The translations under genes were made by a program, and so were the position numbers. A model generated the notes under the pieces. It was not told the DNA's origin. It searched no databases and saw only the letters and a list, made by a program, of their open reading frames with translations. Shown here in pieces: positions 1 through 5,823 of a stretch of DNA of 13,265 nt (the stretch's first letter is position 1; each line of letters starts with the position of its first letter). Source of the stretch: CAVSUR01 sp052143655 (GTDB taxonomy: Bacteria; Actinomycetota; Actinomycetes; Streptosporangiales; Streptosporangiaceae); NCBI GenBank assembly GCA_052143655.1, contig JBKQSL010000090.1, positions 1 through 13,265 of the forward strand. Direction: 5' to 3'.

Positions 1-136
1 GCTTAACCGAAATGATCTTGGTTACCTATCCAGATCGCTGCGGGTTGCGGGGAGTCCCGGTGCTCACCGACGGTGACTGGTAAGAAACTTGATTTGCCGC
101 GGTTGTCGGCGTGTCGCTCGGGGTGGCGGCGTCCTT
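1..136. other. Non-coding left edge with a 13-bp palindrome
   Basis: No gene is supported in these 136 bases. They lie beyond the stop codon of the minus-strand GNAT gene. The only structure seen is TCACCGACGGTGA at 64-76 (6-bp arms, 1-base centre). It could be a protein-binding site, an element end or chance. It has no T-tract, so it does not look like a classical terminator. No copy of the 16-bp core found at 1070-1085 and 4674-4689 was seen here. Confidence 0.4.
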
Positions 137-793
137 TCAGTCCTGGACGGTGCGGTAGCGCTCGGCGTTCTTGCGGAGCTGCCCGAGGTTTTCATCAAGA
201 GTGACCAGGCTGAGGTCGAGGACGTGGACGCCATCTCGGAAATGCTCGAATCCGAGCCTTGCCCAGACCTTCTGGAGTGCCGCGACTGCCTTGTCCCAGT
301 CAGCGTCGCCTTGATCGTCTGGTCCGGCCTCAGTCAGTTCGTTGAGCGGGGCGGGGTGGCAGGCTGCGCCGCGGGCACCGCCGGACAGCTTCCTGATCGC
401 CGTCCCGGCCAGCAGCGCGCCCAGGCCGAAGCCCCGCCACTCTGGTACCAGTCTTACCGAGTGCAGGATGAGGATCCGGTTGCCGATCGGCTCGAGCTGC
501 TCGTCGAGGTCCGGGGCGAGCCGGCCGTCGCCTGCGTGGAAGAGGGTTCCGGCGACGTGGCCGAGTTCAGCGTCCTGGCCATCGAGCAGGGCGAACGGGT
601 CGCGGGTCTCGTAGGTATCGACCAGCGTGATGTCCATGTCGCCGACGTGTTGTCCGCCGTCGTCGATGTCAGCGGAGACGTGCCAGGTCTCGGGCGCGTC
701 GTCAGCGCTGAACCACCAGTAGTGCCGGTGCTGGTAGGAGAGCGTGATACTCGACGGGTCATCTGGCGGAGTGCGGTCATTCTCGTTGCTCAT
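137..793 (-). CDS. GNAT-fold N-acetyltransferase-like protein
   Basis: This 218-aa soluble protein has a GNAT-like C-terminal half. A beta strand (ILILHSVRL, 107-115) leads into the acetyl-CoA pyrophosphate loop R-G-F-G-L-G at 120-125. A helix follows, and then WARLGFEHF (177-185), which resembles the family's terminal motif. The N-terminal 100 residues are acidic and beta-rich and I do not recognise them. The substrate is unknown. The ATG is preceded by AAGGAA at a good distance and lies 17 bases after the int2 stop on the same strand, so it is probably the third gene of the recombinase operon. It may be cargo of the element or a recombination accessory. It does not resemble Tn554 TnpC, and there is no antitoxin-like neighbour to suggest a GNAT toxin. 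The GNAT fold is fairly sure; the function is unknown. Confidence 0.8.
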   Translation of the reverse strand: MSNENDRTPPDDPSSITLSYQHRHYWWFSADDAPETWHVSADIDDGGQHVGDMDITLVDTYETRDPFALLDGQDAELGHVAGTLFHAGDGRLAPDLDEQLEPIGNRILILHSVRLVPEWRGFGLGALLAGTAIRKLSGGARGAACHPAPLNELTEAGPDDQGDADWDKAVAALQKVWARLGFEHFRDGVHVLDLSLVTLDENLGQLRKNAERYRTVQD

Positions 794-810
794 GCGGTAT
801 TCCTTGTCGC

Positions 811-3246
811 TCAGTGGCAGGCACCGGGCGCGCTACCGCGGCCGGCTGTCTTTTCCGCGAGCGCCGGATGCCCGGGCATGCCCAGGCTGACGGTAGTACC
901 GCGGGCGGTGAGCTCGCGCATCGCTTCCAGTTTCTGCGCGGCGGCGGCCAGGGTGGTCTCGATCGCGGCGACCTCGCCGAGCCAGCCTTGCTCTTTGGCC
1001 TCCTGGAGCCTGCTGCCTAGGCTGGCGTGGATCTCTTCAAGACGCGGCATCTGAGCTGGGTCAACCCGGAGGAGGGGGCACCTGACGCAAGCGTTTTCGT
1101 GCGCGCATGGGGTGCCGTAGTCGCGGCCGCAGATCCCGAGGGCGACCTTCCGCAGCTCGAAATGAGCGAGGAATTCGTCCCATTCGCCGTTGGTCAGGTC
1201 GCGGTATTCTTCGCTGGGCCGCTCGGCCCGGCGGCGGGCGATGAAGGCCCGGTGGTGAGAGACCACGTCTTCGGGGTAGATCGCGGCGTAGCCCATGGTG
1301 GTGTCGAGCAGGGCGTGCCCGCAGATTTTCGCGGCGATATGCGGTGGCATCCCGGACCGCAGGGCGTCGGTGACGAAGATTCTCCGGAAGTCATGGGGCC
1401 GCCATTCCAGCGGCTGTCCGGCGGCGGTGATCTGCGCGGCCTGGGAGGTCGTGACCATGCACTCGCGAATGTAGCTGCGGTTGATCGGGCGGTTCTCCGA
1501 GCCGTACCGGCGCTGGAACAGGAACGGCATCGGCGCGCTCCAGGTTTGCTCGAACACGTCGTAGGCCGACACCAGTGGCAGGGCGGCGTTCCCGGCCCGG
1601 ACCCGGAAGATGACCGCGGTGAGCACCTCGGCCAGCTCCGGGGAGACCAGGAGAAGCCGCTCGGCATCGGTCTTGGACGGGGCGACCTGCAGCATCGGCA
1701 CGATCTCGCCGGTGGTCGGCAGTGTGTAGGCGATGAAGCTGTGATGGGCGAGTTCCAGCATCTCCTCAATCCGGATCCCGGTCGCGCGAAGTATTTCCAC
1801 GGTCGCCCATGACCAGAACGCGGCCTCGTTCTCGTGGGTGAGGTTCCGCCGCTTGCCGGTGGTCGCCTCGGTGACGTAGACGCGGCCTGACGGGCCTTGC
1901 CGGCAGCGCCGGAGCTCCTGCCCGGCGATGCTGAACACGTCCCCGGCCGGGGTATCGCGGGCGGCGCTGATCCGCTTCTCGGCGTCCTTGCGCTGCTGCT
2001 CGACGGCCCGCAGCAGCGCGGGCAGCAACGGCAGCTGTGCGCGGGTCCGCTGGTCCATCCGTGACTTGACCCGTGACCTGGACTTCTTCGTCGCGCATTC
2101 GGCGCCTTTGACCGGGCTCGGCGCCACCCAGTGCGCCCACCGGGCGGGATCGTCGGCGGCCCACCGGGCGATGTCCTCATAGAAGGCCCGGACGAACACC
2201 AGCTCGCTGCGGAAGTTCACCCGGGGCCGCACCGGCTGGCCGCCGGCGTCCCGGATGTGTGCCAGGCGTTCCTTCCACGCCTGCGCGACCGCGGGTTCCA
2301 GCCGCAGCGAGCCGATGCCGGGGTTGTGGATCTCCAGGTCCCGCCAGAACAGCCGGCAGATGGTGTCGGCGATGTGGCGCAGTGAGGTGTGGTCGAGCTC
2401 GGGGGCACGTTCGGTGAAGTACTCCACCAGCAGGTTCCGTACGGGCCTGCACTCGATGCCGGACTTGTCGACGATCTGCTGGATGCTGCGGCGTCCTTCG
2501 ATCCGCAGCGCCCGGTACCGCGCTGGCGCGGCGGCGGGCAGCACGCCAGTGTCCTTGAGCAGCGCGTAGAACAGTGGCCTGCCAGCGCTCCCCCGGAAGT
2601 GATGGTCCTGGAGGGCGGCCGTCAGCTCGATGCAGTCGCCCACGGTGATGTCGCTGACCAGGCCGCCTTTGCAGATCACCATCCAGGTGAGCTTGCTGAG
2701 GGCATCGGAGCGGGCCCAGCCGATCGCTGGGCGGGCCCGGACCTCGAGACTGCGGAATCCGCCGGGGTCGATGGCCGCCCGGGCCTCCGACAGCATCAGC
2801 GCCTGGCGCTGCCGCAGCAGCCACCGGTAGCCGGGCCGGAGCACCTGCCCTGCTACCAGCAGGATCAGCCCGGTGCGCAGCTCGTCGCGATGGTGCCCTC
2901 GGGCTGGGACACGATCCTTCAGCGGCAGGTCAGTCCAGCCGGACCCGGCGGCGTCCGCTCCGCTGGCCAGCCATTTCTCCTGCCAGGTCTCCCCGGGCTG
3001 GCGCTGCAGCCAGTCCAGGAGCTTGGTCAGGCCGCGCCGCCGTGTCTTGTCCCGGGTGCGGCCCGCGGCCGGGTCGGTGAACAAGCCCAGCAACCGCCCG
3101 GTCAGCACCTCCCTGCTCTGGCAGGTCTGCCACCAGCTCTGCGGGAAGGGCCGCGGTTCCCACTCCGGCGCCTGGCCGGTCTCTGCCGCCTCCGCCGCCT
3201 TTGCGATCCCGGTGCCGGTGGTGCTGTCGCGGACAGCCAGGTTCAC
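811..3246 (-). CDS. Large tyrosine recombinase (Int2, TnpB-like)
   Basis: This is a site-specific DNA recombinase of the tyrosine (phage-integrase) superfamily, the large partner of a two-recombinase system like Tn554 TnpA/TnpB. The catalytic set is complete: R492 (TGIRIEEM), K525, H618-x-x-R621 (PHDFRR), H644 (CGH) and nucleophile Y653. About 480 residues of helical N-terminal region precede it. The C-terminus holds a Cys cluster (C706, C714, C720, C723; possible zinc site) and then a charged helical tail. I choose GTG at 3246, which overlaps the upstream TGA as GTGA and has GGGGAG in front. This gives 811 aa; a longer open frame reaching 3447 would overlap int1 and reads as low-complexity shadow. 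The codons for R722-C-P-L-L726 carry a 16-bp sequence found inverted at 4674-4689, where a second tail is stranded. The tail from R722 may therefore be exchangeable. Confidence 0.92.
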   Translation of the reverse strand: MNLAVRDSTTGTGIAKAAEAAETGQAPEWEPRPFPQSWWQTCQSREVLTGRLLGLFTDPAAGRTRDKTRRRGLTKLLDWLQRQPGETWQEKWLASGADAAGSGWTDLPLKDRVPARGHHRDELRTGLILLVAGQVLRPGYRWLLRQRQALMLSEARAAIDPGGFRSLEVRARPAIGWARSDALSKLTWMVICKGGLVSDITVGDCIELTAALQDHHFRGSAGRPLFYALLKDTGVLPAAAPARYRALRIEGRRSIQQIVDKSGIECRPVRNLLVEYFTERAPELDHTSLRHIADTICRLFWRDLEIHNPGIGSLRLEPAVAQAWKERLAHIRDAGGQPVRPRVNFRSELVFVRAFYEDIARWAADDPARWAHWVAPSPVKGAECATKKSRSRVKSRMDQRTRAQLPLLPALLRAVEQQRKDAEKRISAARDTPAGDVFSIAGQELRRCRQGPSGRVYVTEATTGKRRNLTHENEAAFWSWATVEILRATGIRIEEMLELAHHSFIAYTLPTTGEIVPMLQVAPSKTDAERLLLVSPELAEVLTAVIFRVRAGNAALPLVSAYDVFEQTWSAPMPFLFQRRYGSENRPINRSYIRECMVTTSQAAQITAAGQPLEWRPHDFRRIFVTDALRSGMPPHIAAKICGHALLDTTMGYAAIYPEDVVSHHRAFIARRRAERPSEEYRDLTNGEWDEFLAHFELRKVALGICGRDYGTPCAHENACVRCPLLRVDPAQMPRLEEIHASLGSRLQEAKEQGWLGEVAAIETTLAAAAQKLEAMRELTARGTTVSLGMPGHPALAEKTAGRGSAPGACH
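1058..1085 (-). repeat. Left inverted repeat within int2 (putative recombination site)
   Basis: On the minus strand this segment encodes part of V721 through to P730 of Int2. It matches 4674-4701 (plus strand) at 26 of 28 positions, including an unbroken 16-bp identity, TCAGGTGCCCCCTCCT (1070-1085 read on the minus strand). The repeat is inverted relative to the right copy and is read in the same codon phase. The two gene tails are otherwise only about half identical in protein. The repeat is therefore either a recombination core kept uniform by exchange or a very conserved coding motif. Confidence 0.75.
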
Positions 3247-4499
3247 CGGTTCTCCCCGCTGGCAGCCGAGGTGCCGAACAGCACCGCCAGGACCTCCGGC
3301 CGGTAGCCGGGCGCCGGCGGAGCCGGCGGTTTCGCCTGCTGGGTGCGCTGCCGCTCGTGATGGGCCAGCACATGGGCGATGACCTCGTCCGGGGCCGGGG
3401 CGGTATAAATCTCGGTCGTGCTGAGATGGGCGTGTCCCAGAACCCACTGCACGTCGGCGAGGGTCAGGTGCTCGTCGCGGACCATTCTCTTGGCAGCGCT
3501 GTGCCGTAGATCATGCAATGTCCAGTTCGCGCCGAGCATCCGGCTGGCCCGGGTGAACGTCATCCGGGCCGCGTCATACGTTAACGGCGCGAACGGCCGG
3601 CGCAGCGTCCACCACAACGGCTCGCCAGGCCCTTTCGGGACCAGGCCATGCATCTCCTGCTGGTAGAGGCGCAGCCAGACGAACGCGTCCGTCGAGGCGG
3701 GCAGATGCTGCAGAGCCCGGCTGCCCTTGCGTACCACGCCGATCGTCTGCTCCTCCGGGGCGACCAGGCCCTGGGAAACGCCCAGCAGCTCGGACGCGCG
3801 AGCGCCGGTAGATATGTAGAACGCGATCAGCGCCCGGTCCCGGTTGCACGTCAGCCCGGCGAACAGGTCGCTGAACGCCTGGTCGGGGATGCTCCGCGGC
3901 GCCGGCCTGGGCTCTTTCGGCTGGTAAGCGGCCCGCCGTGACGGCTGCCGGAACGGCTGCATGGGATTGTGGTGGGCATTGAGCTGTCCCTCTTCGGCAC
4001 CCTTGGCCTGGGGGAACGGGTTGACCAGCGGCCTGCCGTGCATCTCCCGGTGGTACTCATAGAACGACCGGATCACCGCGCGAGCGTGCCGCCGGGTCCT
4101 GGCCGCATAGTTCTCGCCAGGCGCTGCCTTCCCCGTGACCGGGTTCACCGAGCCCGGAGCAGGAGCGTCAGGACGGCGCTGCCGTGCCGGCTTCCTGGCG
4201 GTCTTCAGCCACAGCGCGAAGTCACGAGCCTCGGCCCGGCCAGCGAGGTCCCAGGGAACCATGACCGCGTCCAGGAAACGGGACCACGCCAGCAGTTCGT
4301 AGGCGTACGACCTCAGCGACGCCGGACTGGCATCGTCGGCAAGCATGTGGTGCAGGAATTCCGCGACCGCAGGGACCTCGGCGCCCTGCTCATCCAGGAG
4401 CCGGAAGGGCAGCAGCGGATCACCGGTCTCCTCGACCCGGCCGACCCGGGCCACCGCCAATGCCGCAACGTTCCGAACCGTCGTGCCGTGCTCTGGCAT
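3243..4499 (-). CDS. Tyrosine recombinase/integrase (Int1, TnpA-like)
   Basis: This 418-aa tyrosine recombinase is the first gene of the operon. An N-terminal SAM-like core-binding region (about 45-150) precedes a catalytic domain with R234 (TGARASELL), K258, H329-x-x-R332 (LHDLRH), H356 (LGH) and nucleophile Y365. All key residues are present, so it should be active. I choose ATG at 4499 because GCGGAGG lies 5 bases upstream. The open frame continues to 4595, and an ATG at 4557 is possible but has no comparable ribosome site. Its stop overlaps the int2 start (GTGA), implying translational coupling and a joint complex. This is known for Tn554-type pairs and inferred here. A TTGACC/TATGGG promoter candidate lies at 4637-4666. 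The gene starts about 175 bases from the junction with the orphan int2 tail. Confidence 0.92.
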   Translation of the reverse strand: MPEHGTTVRNVAALAVARVGRVEETGDPLLPFRLLDEQGAEVPAVAEFLHHMLADDASPASLRSYAYELLAWSRFLDAVMVPWDLAGRAEARDFALWLKTARKPARQRRPDAPAPGSVNPVTGKAAPGENYAARTRRHARAVIRSFYEYHREMHGRPLVNPFPQAKGAEEGQLNAHHNPMQPFRQPSRRAAYQPKEPRPAPRSIPDQAFSDLFAGLTCNRDRALIAFYISTGARASELLGVSQGLVAPEEQTIGVVRKGSRALQHLPASTDAFVWLRLYQQEMHGLVPKGPGEPLWWTLRRPFAPLTYDAARMTFTRASRMLGANWTLHDLRHSAAKRMVRDEHLTLADVQWVLGHAHLSTTEIYTAPAPDEVIAHVLAHHERQRTQQAKPPAPPAPGYRPEVLAVLFGTSAASGENR

Positions 4500-4673
4500 C
4501 TGAACCTCCGCGAGCCGCCGTACTACGGCGACACGCAATAACCACAGCAGATCCATGCTGTCACACGCAGTGACTAGCAGGCCCGGACCGGACACAAGCT
4601 AATTGCGGAGTCACTGTCCGTTGACCTCGGAAGGAGCCCATACGGTCTCTCAGTTGGTTCGGTCAACGGGGCC
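4500..4673. promoter_or_regulatory. Repeat-rich control region upstream of int1
   Basis: This 174-base gap lies between the chosen int1 start and the orphan tail. It holds a perfect 9-bp inverted repeat, CCGTTGACC (4618-4626) and GGTCAACGG (4661-4669). It also holds GTCAC-ACGCA-GTGAC (4560-4574) and a further GTCAC at 4610-4614. TTGACC occurs again just outside, at 4695-4700, within the right inverted repeat. Such short repeated motifs next to a recombinase gene are typical of arm-type binding sites or operators, but no binding is shown. The open frame of int1 extends to 4595, so the left part could be coding if an earlier start is used. Confidence 0.5.
4637..4666 (-). promoter_or_regulatory. 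Candidate sigma-70-type promoter for int1-int2
   Basis: Read on the minus strand, TTGACC (4661-4666) is followed after 18 bases by TATGGG (4637-4642). The -35 is 5/6 to consensus and the -10 is weak. The -35 sits inside one arm of the 9-bp inverted repeat at 4618-4626/4661-4669, which could act as an operator. The promoter lies inside the segment bounded by the inverted repeats and would move with it on inversion. Confidence 0.4.
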
Positions 4674-4701
4674 TCAGGTGCCCCCTCCTGCGGATTGACC
4701 C
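4674..4701 (+). repeat. Right inverted repeat at start of orphan int2 tail
   Basis: This is the plus-strand copy of the repeat at 1058-1085, with 26 of 28 matches and the identical 16-mer at 4674-4689. Similarity to int2 stops immediately to its left: the in-frame residues there do not resemble the Cys-rich stretch that precedes this motif in Int2. The homology break therefore coincides with the repeat, as expected of a recombination crossover. GGTCAA (4661-4666) and TTGACC (4695-4700) flank the core as a 6-bp inverted repeat. Confidence 0.7.
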
Positions 4702-4951
4702 CGCCCAGCGCCATCGGCTGGAAGGCATCCGCGGCAACCTGCTCGCCCGCATCGCCGAAGCCGAACGCGAAGGCTGGCACGGCGAAGCCGAAGGACTCAA
4801 AGTCAGCCTCGCCGGCGCGGAGCAGAAACTCGCCCAGCTCGATGACCTCGCCGCCCGCCGCGCCACCATCCACCTCGGCATGCCGGGGTTCCCCGGCATC
4901 GCCGCCCAGACCATCACCACGCCAGGCCCGGCCGCCAGGGAGCCGTCATGA
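4674..4951 (+). pseudogene. Orphan 3' end of a second Int2-type recombinase
   Basis: Reading the frame of 4676, this stretch encodes R-C-P-L-L-R-I-D-P-A-Q and continues to TGA at 4949-4951, 91 residues from the arginine. It aligns along its whole length with the last 90 residues of intact Int2: RLE.I, L..R..EA...GW.GE, QKL, LGMPG.P. Identity is roughly one half, so it is a paralogous tail and not a recent copy. No start codon or catalytic domain precedes it. The frame is intact, and its stop overlaps the next ATG as ATGA, so it was (or can become) the end of a working gene. It could be a silent alternative C-terminal cassette for the invertible int1-int2 segment, or debris of an older element. 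I consider the homology secure and the cassette role an inference. Confidence 0.8.
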
Positions 4952-5772
4952 CAACCGCCATCACCGGAAGGCTCCTGCACGACCTGGTCGCTGGCACCCA
5001 CGCCGAAGGCATCACCGCGCTGGCCGCGGAGGCCGCCATCGACCGGGACGACCGGATCCTGCTGATCGCCCAAGACGGCGCCGACTTCACCTGGCGGCTG
5101 CCCGGCGGGCCGGTCCTGCCCGGCCAGACCGTCACCGACGCGCTCGACACCACCGTCGCGGCGATCGGGCTGGGCATCGACCAGGCCACCGGATACCTCG
5201 GCCACCACGACCACGCCGGTGCCCAGGCAACCCGGGTGTTCTGCTTCGCGGTCACCGTCACCGATCCCGACGTCATCTGCCAGCACGCCGGAACCGGCCA
5301 CCGCCGGGCCGCCACGGCGAACGACCTGGCCGGCCTTCCCGCCGGCACAGCCGGCCTGCCCGCGACGCCACCAGTAATCACGGCCGCGGCGGAGGAACAG
5401 CCGCTCGCCGGGCCCCTGCGGGCCCGGGCCCGCGGGATCTACCCCGACGAAGCCGGAGCCGAGCTGCTCATCGGCCACGCCACGTTCCTGCACCGCGCCG
5501 GCTTCACCGGCCGCTTCACCACCACCAGCGACGGCACCGGCCTCGCCGCCGCCGGCTGGACCGCCGCGATCACTGCCCTGGAAGCCGGCCTGCCCTGCTC
5601 CGGCGGCGAGCAGCGGATGCTCCGCCTGGCAGCCAGCCTCGCCGGCGGCATACCCGTGAACCTCCGCGACGCCCTCACCGGCATCGACGACCGCGCCACC
5701 CAGCTCGTCATCAAAGCCGTCCTGCACGCCTCAGGACGGCGGCCGTCACCAGGATTCCATGATCGTTATTAG
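4948..5772 (+). CDS. Degenerate Nudix-like protein with extra C-terminal helical domain
   Basis: This is a 274-aa protein. Residues 34-105 resemble a Nudix fold (DRILLIAQDG, WRLPGGPVLPGQT, then a strand VFCFAVTV). The catalytic Nudix box is lost: where REVxEExG is expected, the sequence reads DTTVAAIG. Pyrophosphohydrolase activity is therefore unlikely, and it may be a ligand-binding or scaffold fold. Residues 150-262 form a second, helix-rich domain (GHATFLHRAGF; EQRMLRLAASLAGG; DALTGIDDR) that I do not recognise. ATG at 4948 overlaps the TGA of the orphan recombinase tail (ATGA) and has AGGGAG 5 bases upstream, so it was coupled to an Int2-type gene, in the slot held by the GNAT gene in the other operon. 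As arranged now it lacks an obvious promoter of its own. Confidence 0.7.
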   Translation: MTTAITGRLLHDLVAGTHAEGITALAAEAAIDRDDRILLIAQDGADFTWRLPGGPVLPGQTVTDALDTTVAAIGLGIDQATGYLGHHDHAGAQATRVFCFAVTVTDPDVICQHAGTGHRRAATANDLAGLPAGTAGLPATPPVITAAAEEQPLAGPLRARARGIYPDEAGAELLIGHATFLHRAGFTGRFTTTSDGTGLAAAGWTAAITALEAGLPCSGGEQRMLRLAASLAGGIPVNLRDALTGIDDRATQLVIKAVLHASGRRPSPGFHDRY

Positions 5773-5790
5773 TTCAGAGAATATCTGAAC
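5772..5790. repeat. 19-bp inverted repeat at a gene junction
   Basis: GTTCAGAGAATATCTGAAC is a perfect 7-bp inverted repeat with a 5-base centre. It begins at the last base of the Nudix-like stop codon and covers the first in-frame codons of the next gene's homology. It may be an operator, a recombinase site or a small mRNA hairpin affecting coupling. It is also the point at which the expected start codon of the next gene is missing. Confidence 0.5.
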
Positions 5791-5823
5791 GGCTATGTCG
5801 CCAAGCTGCAGACGCCCGGCGGG

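Noticed and set aside
137..793. GNAT toxin of a toxin-antitoxin pair
   Set aside because: There is no small antitoxin gene beside it, and the protein is longer than typical GNAT toxins, with an unrelated N-terminal half.
89..1812. Long plus-strand open frames at 89-1054 and 1027-1812
   Set aside because: They are antisense to the GNAT and int2 genes, which have recognisable motifs. Their translations are low-complexity and resemble nothing.
3247..3447. Upstream extension of int2 to an 878-aa protein
   Set aside because: It overlaps the catalytic end of int1 by 200 bases and reads as Pro/Gly/Arg-rich shadow. The GTG at 3246 forms a GTGA overlap with a ribosome site.
811..4499. RIT element (three tyrosine recombinases in a row) or a complete Tn554
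   Set aside because: Only two recombinases are present. The third gene is GNAT-like and not a recombinase or recognisable TnpC, and no Tn554-type cargo is seen.
1..4701. Simple integrated element with direct-repeat attL/attR in the window
   Set aside because: The shared core is inverted, not direct, and no direct copy was found at the left edge. An attL beyond the window cannot be excluded, so this remains the main alternative to inversion.
4663..5727. Minus-strand 354-aa open frame opposite the Nudix-like gene
   Set aside because: Gly/Val/Ala-rich shadow with no motif. The plus strand carries the recombinase tail and the Nudix-like protein with proper coupling.
4948..5772. Active Nudix hydrolase
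   Set aside because: The glutamates of the Nudix box are missing.
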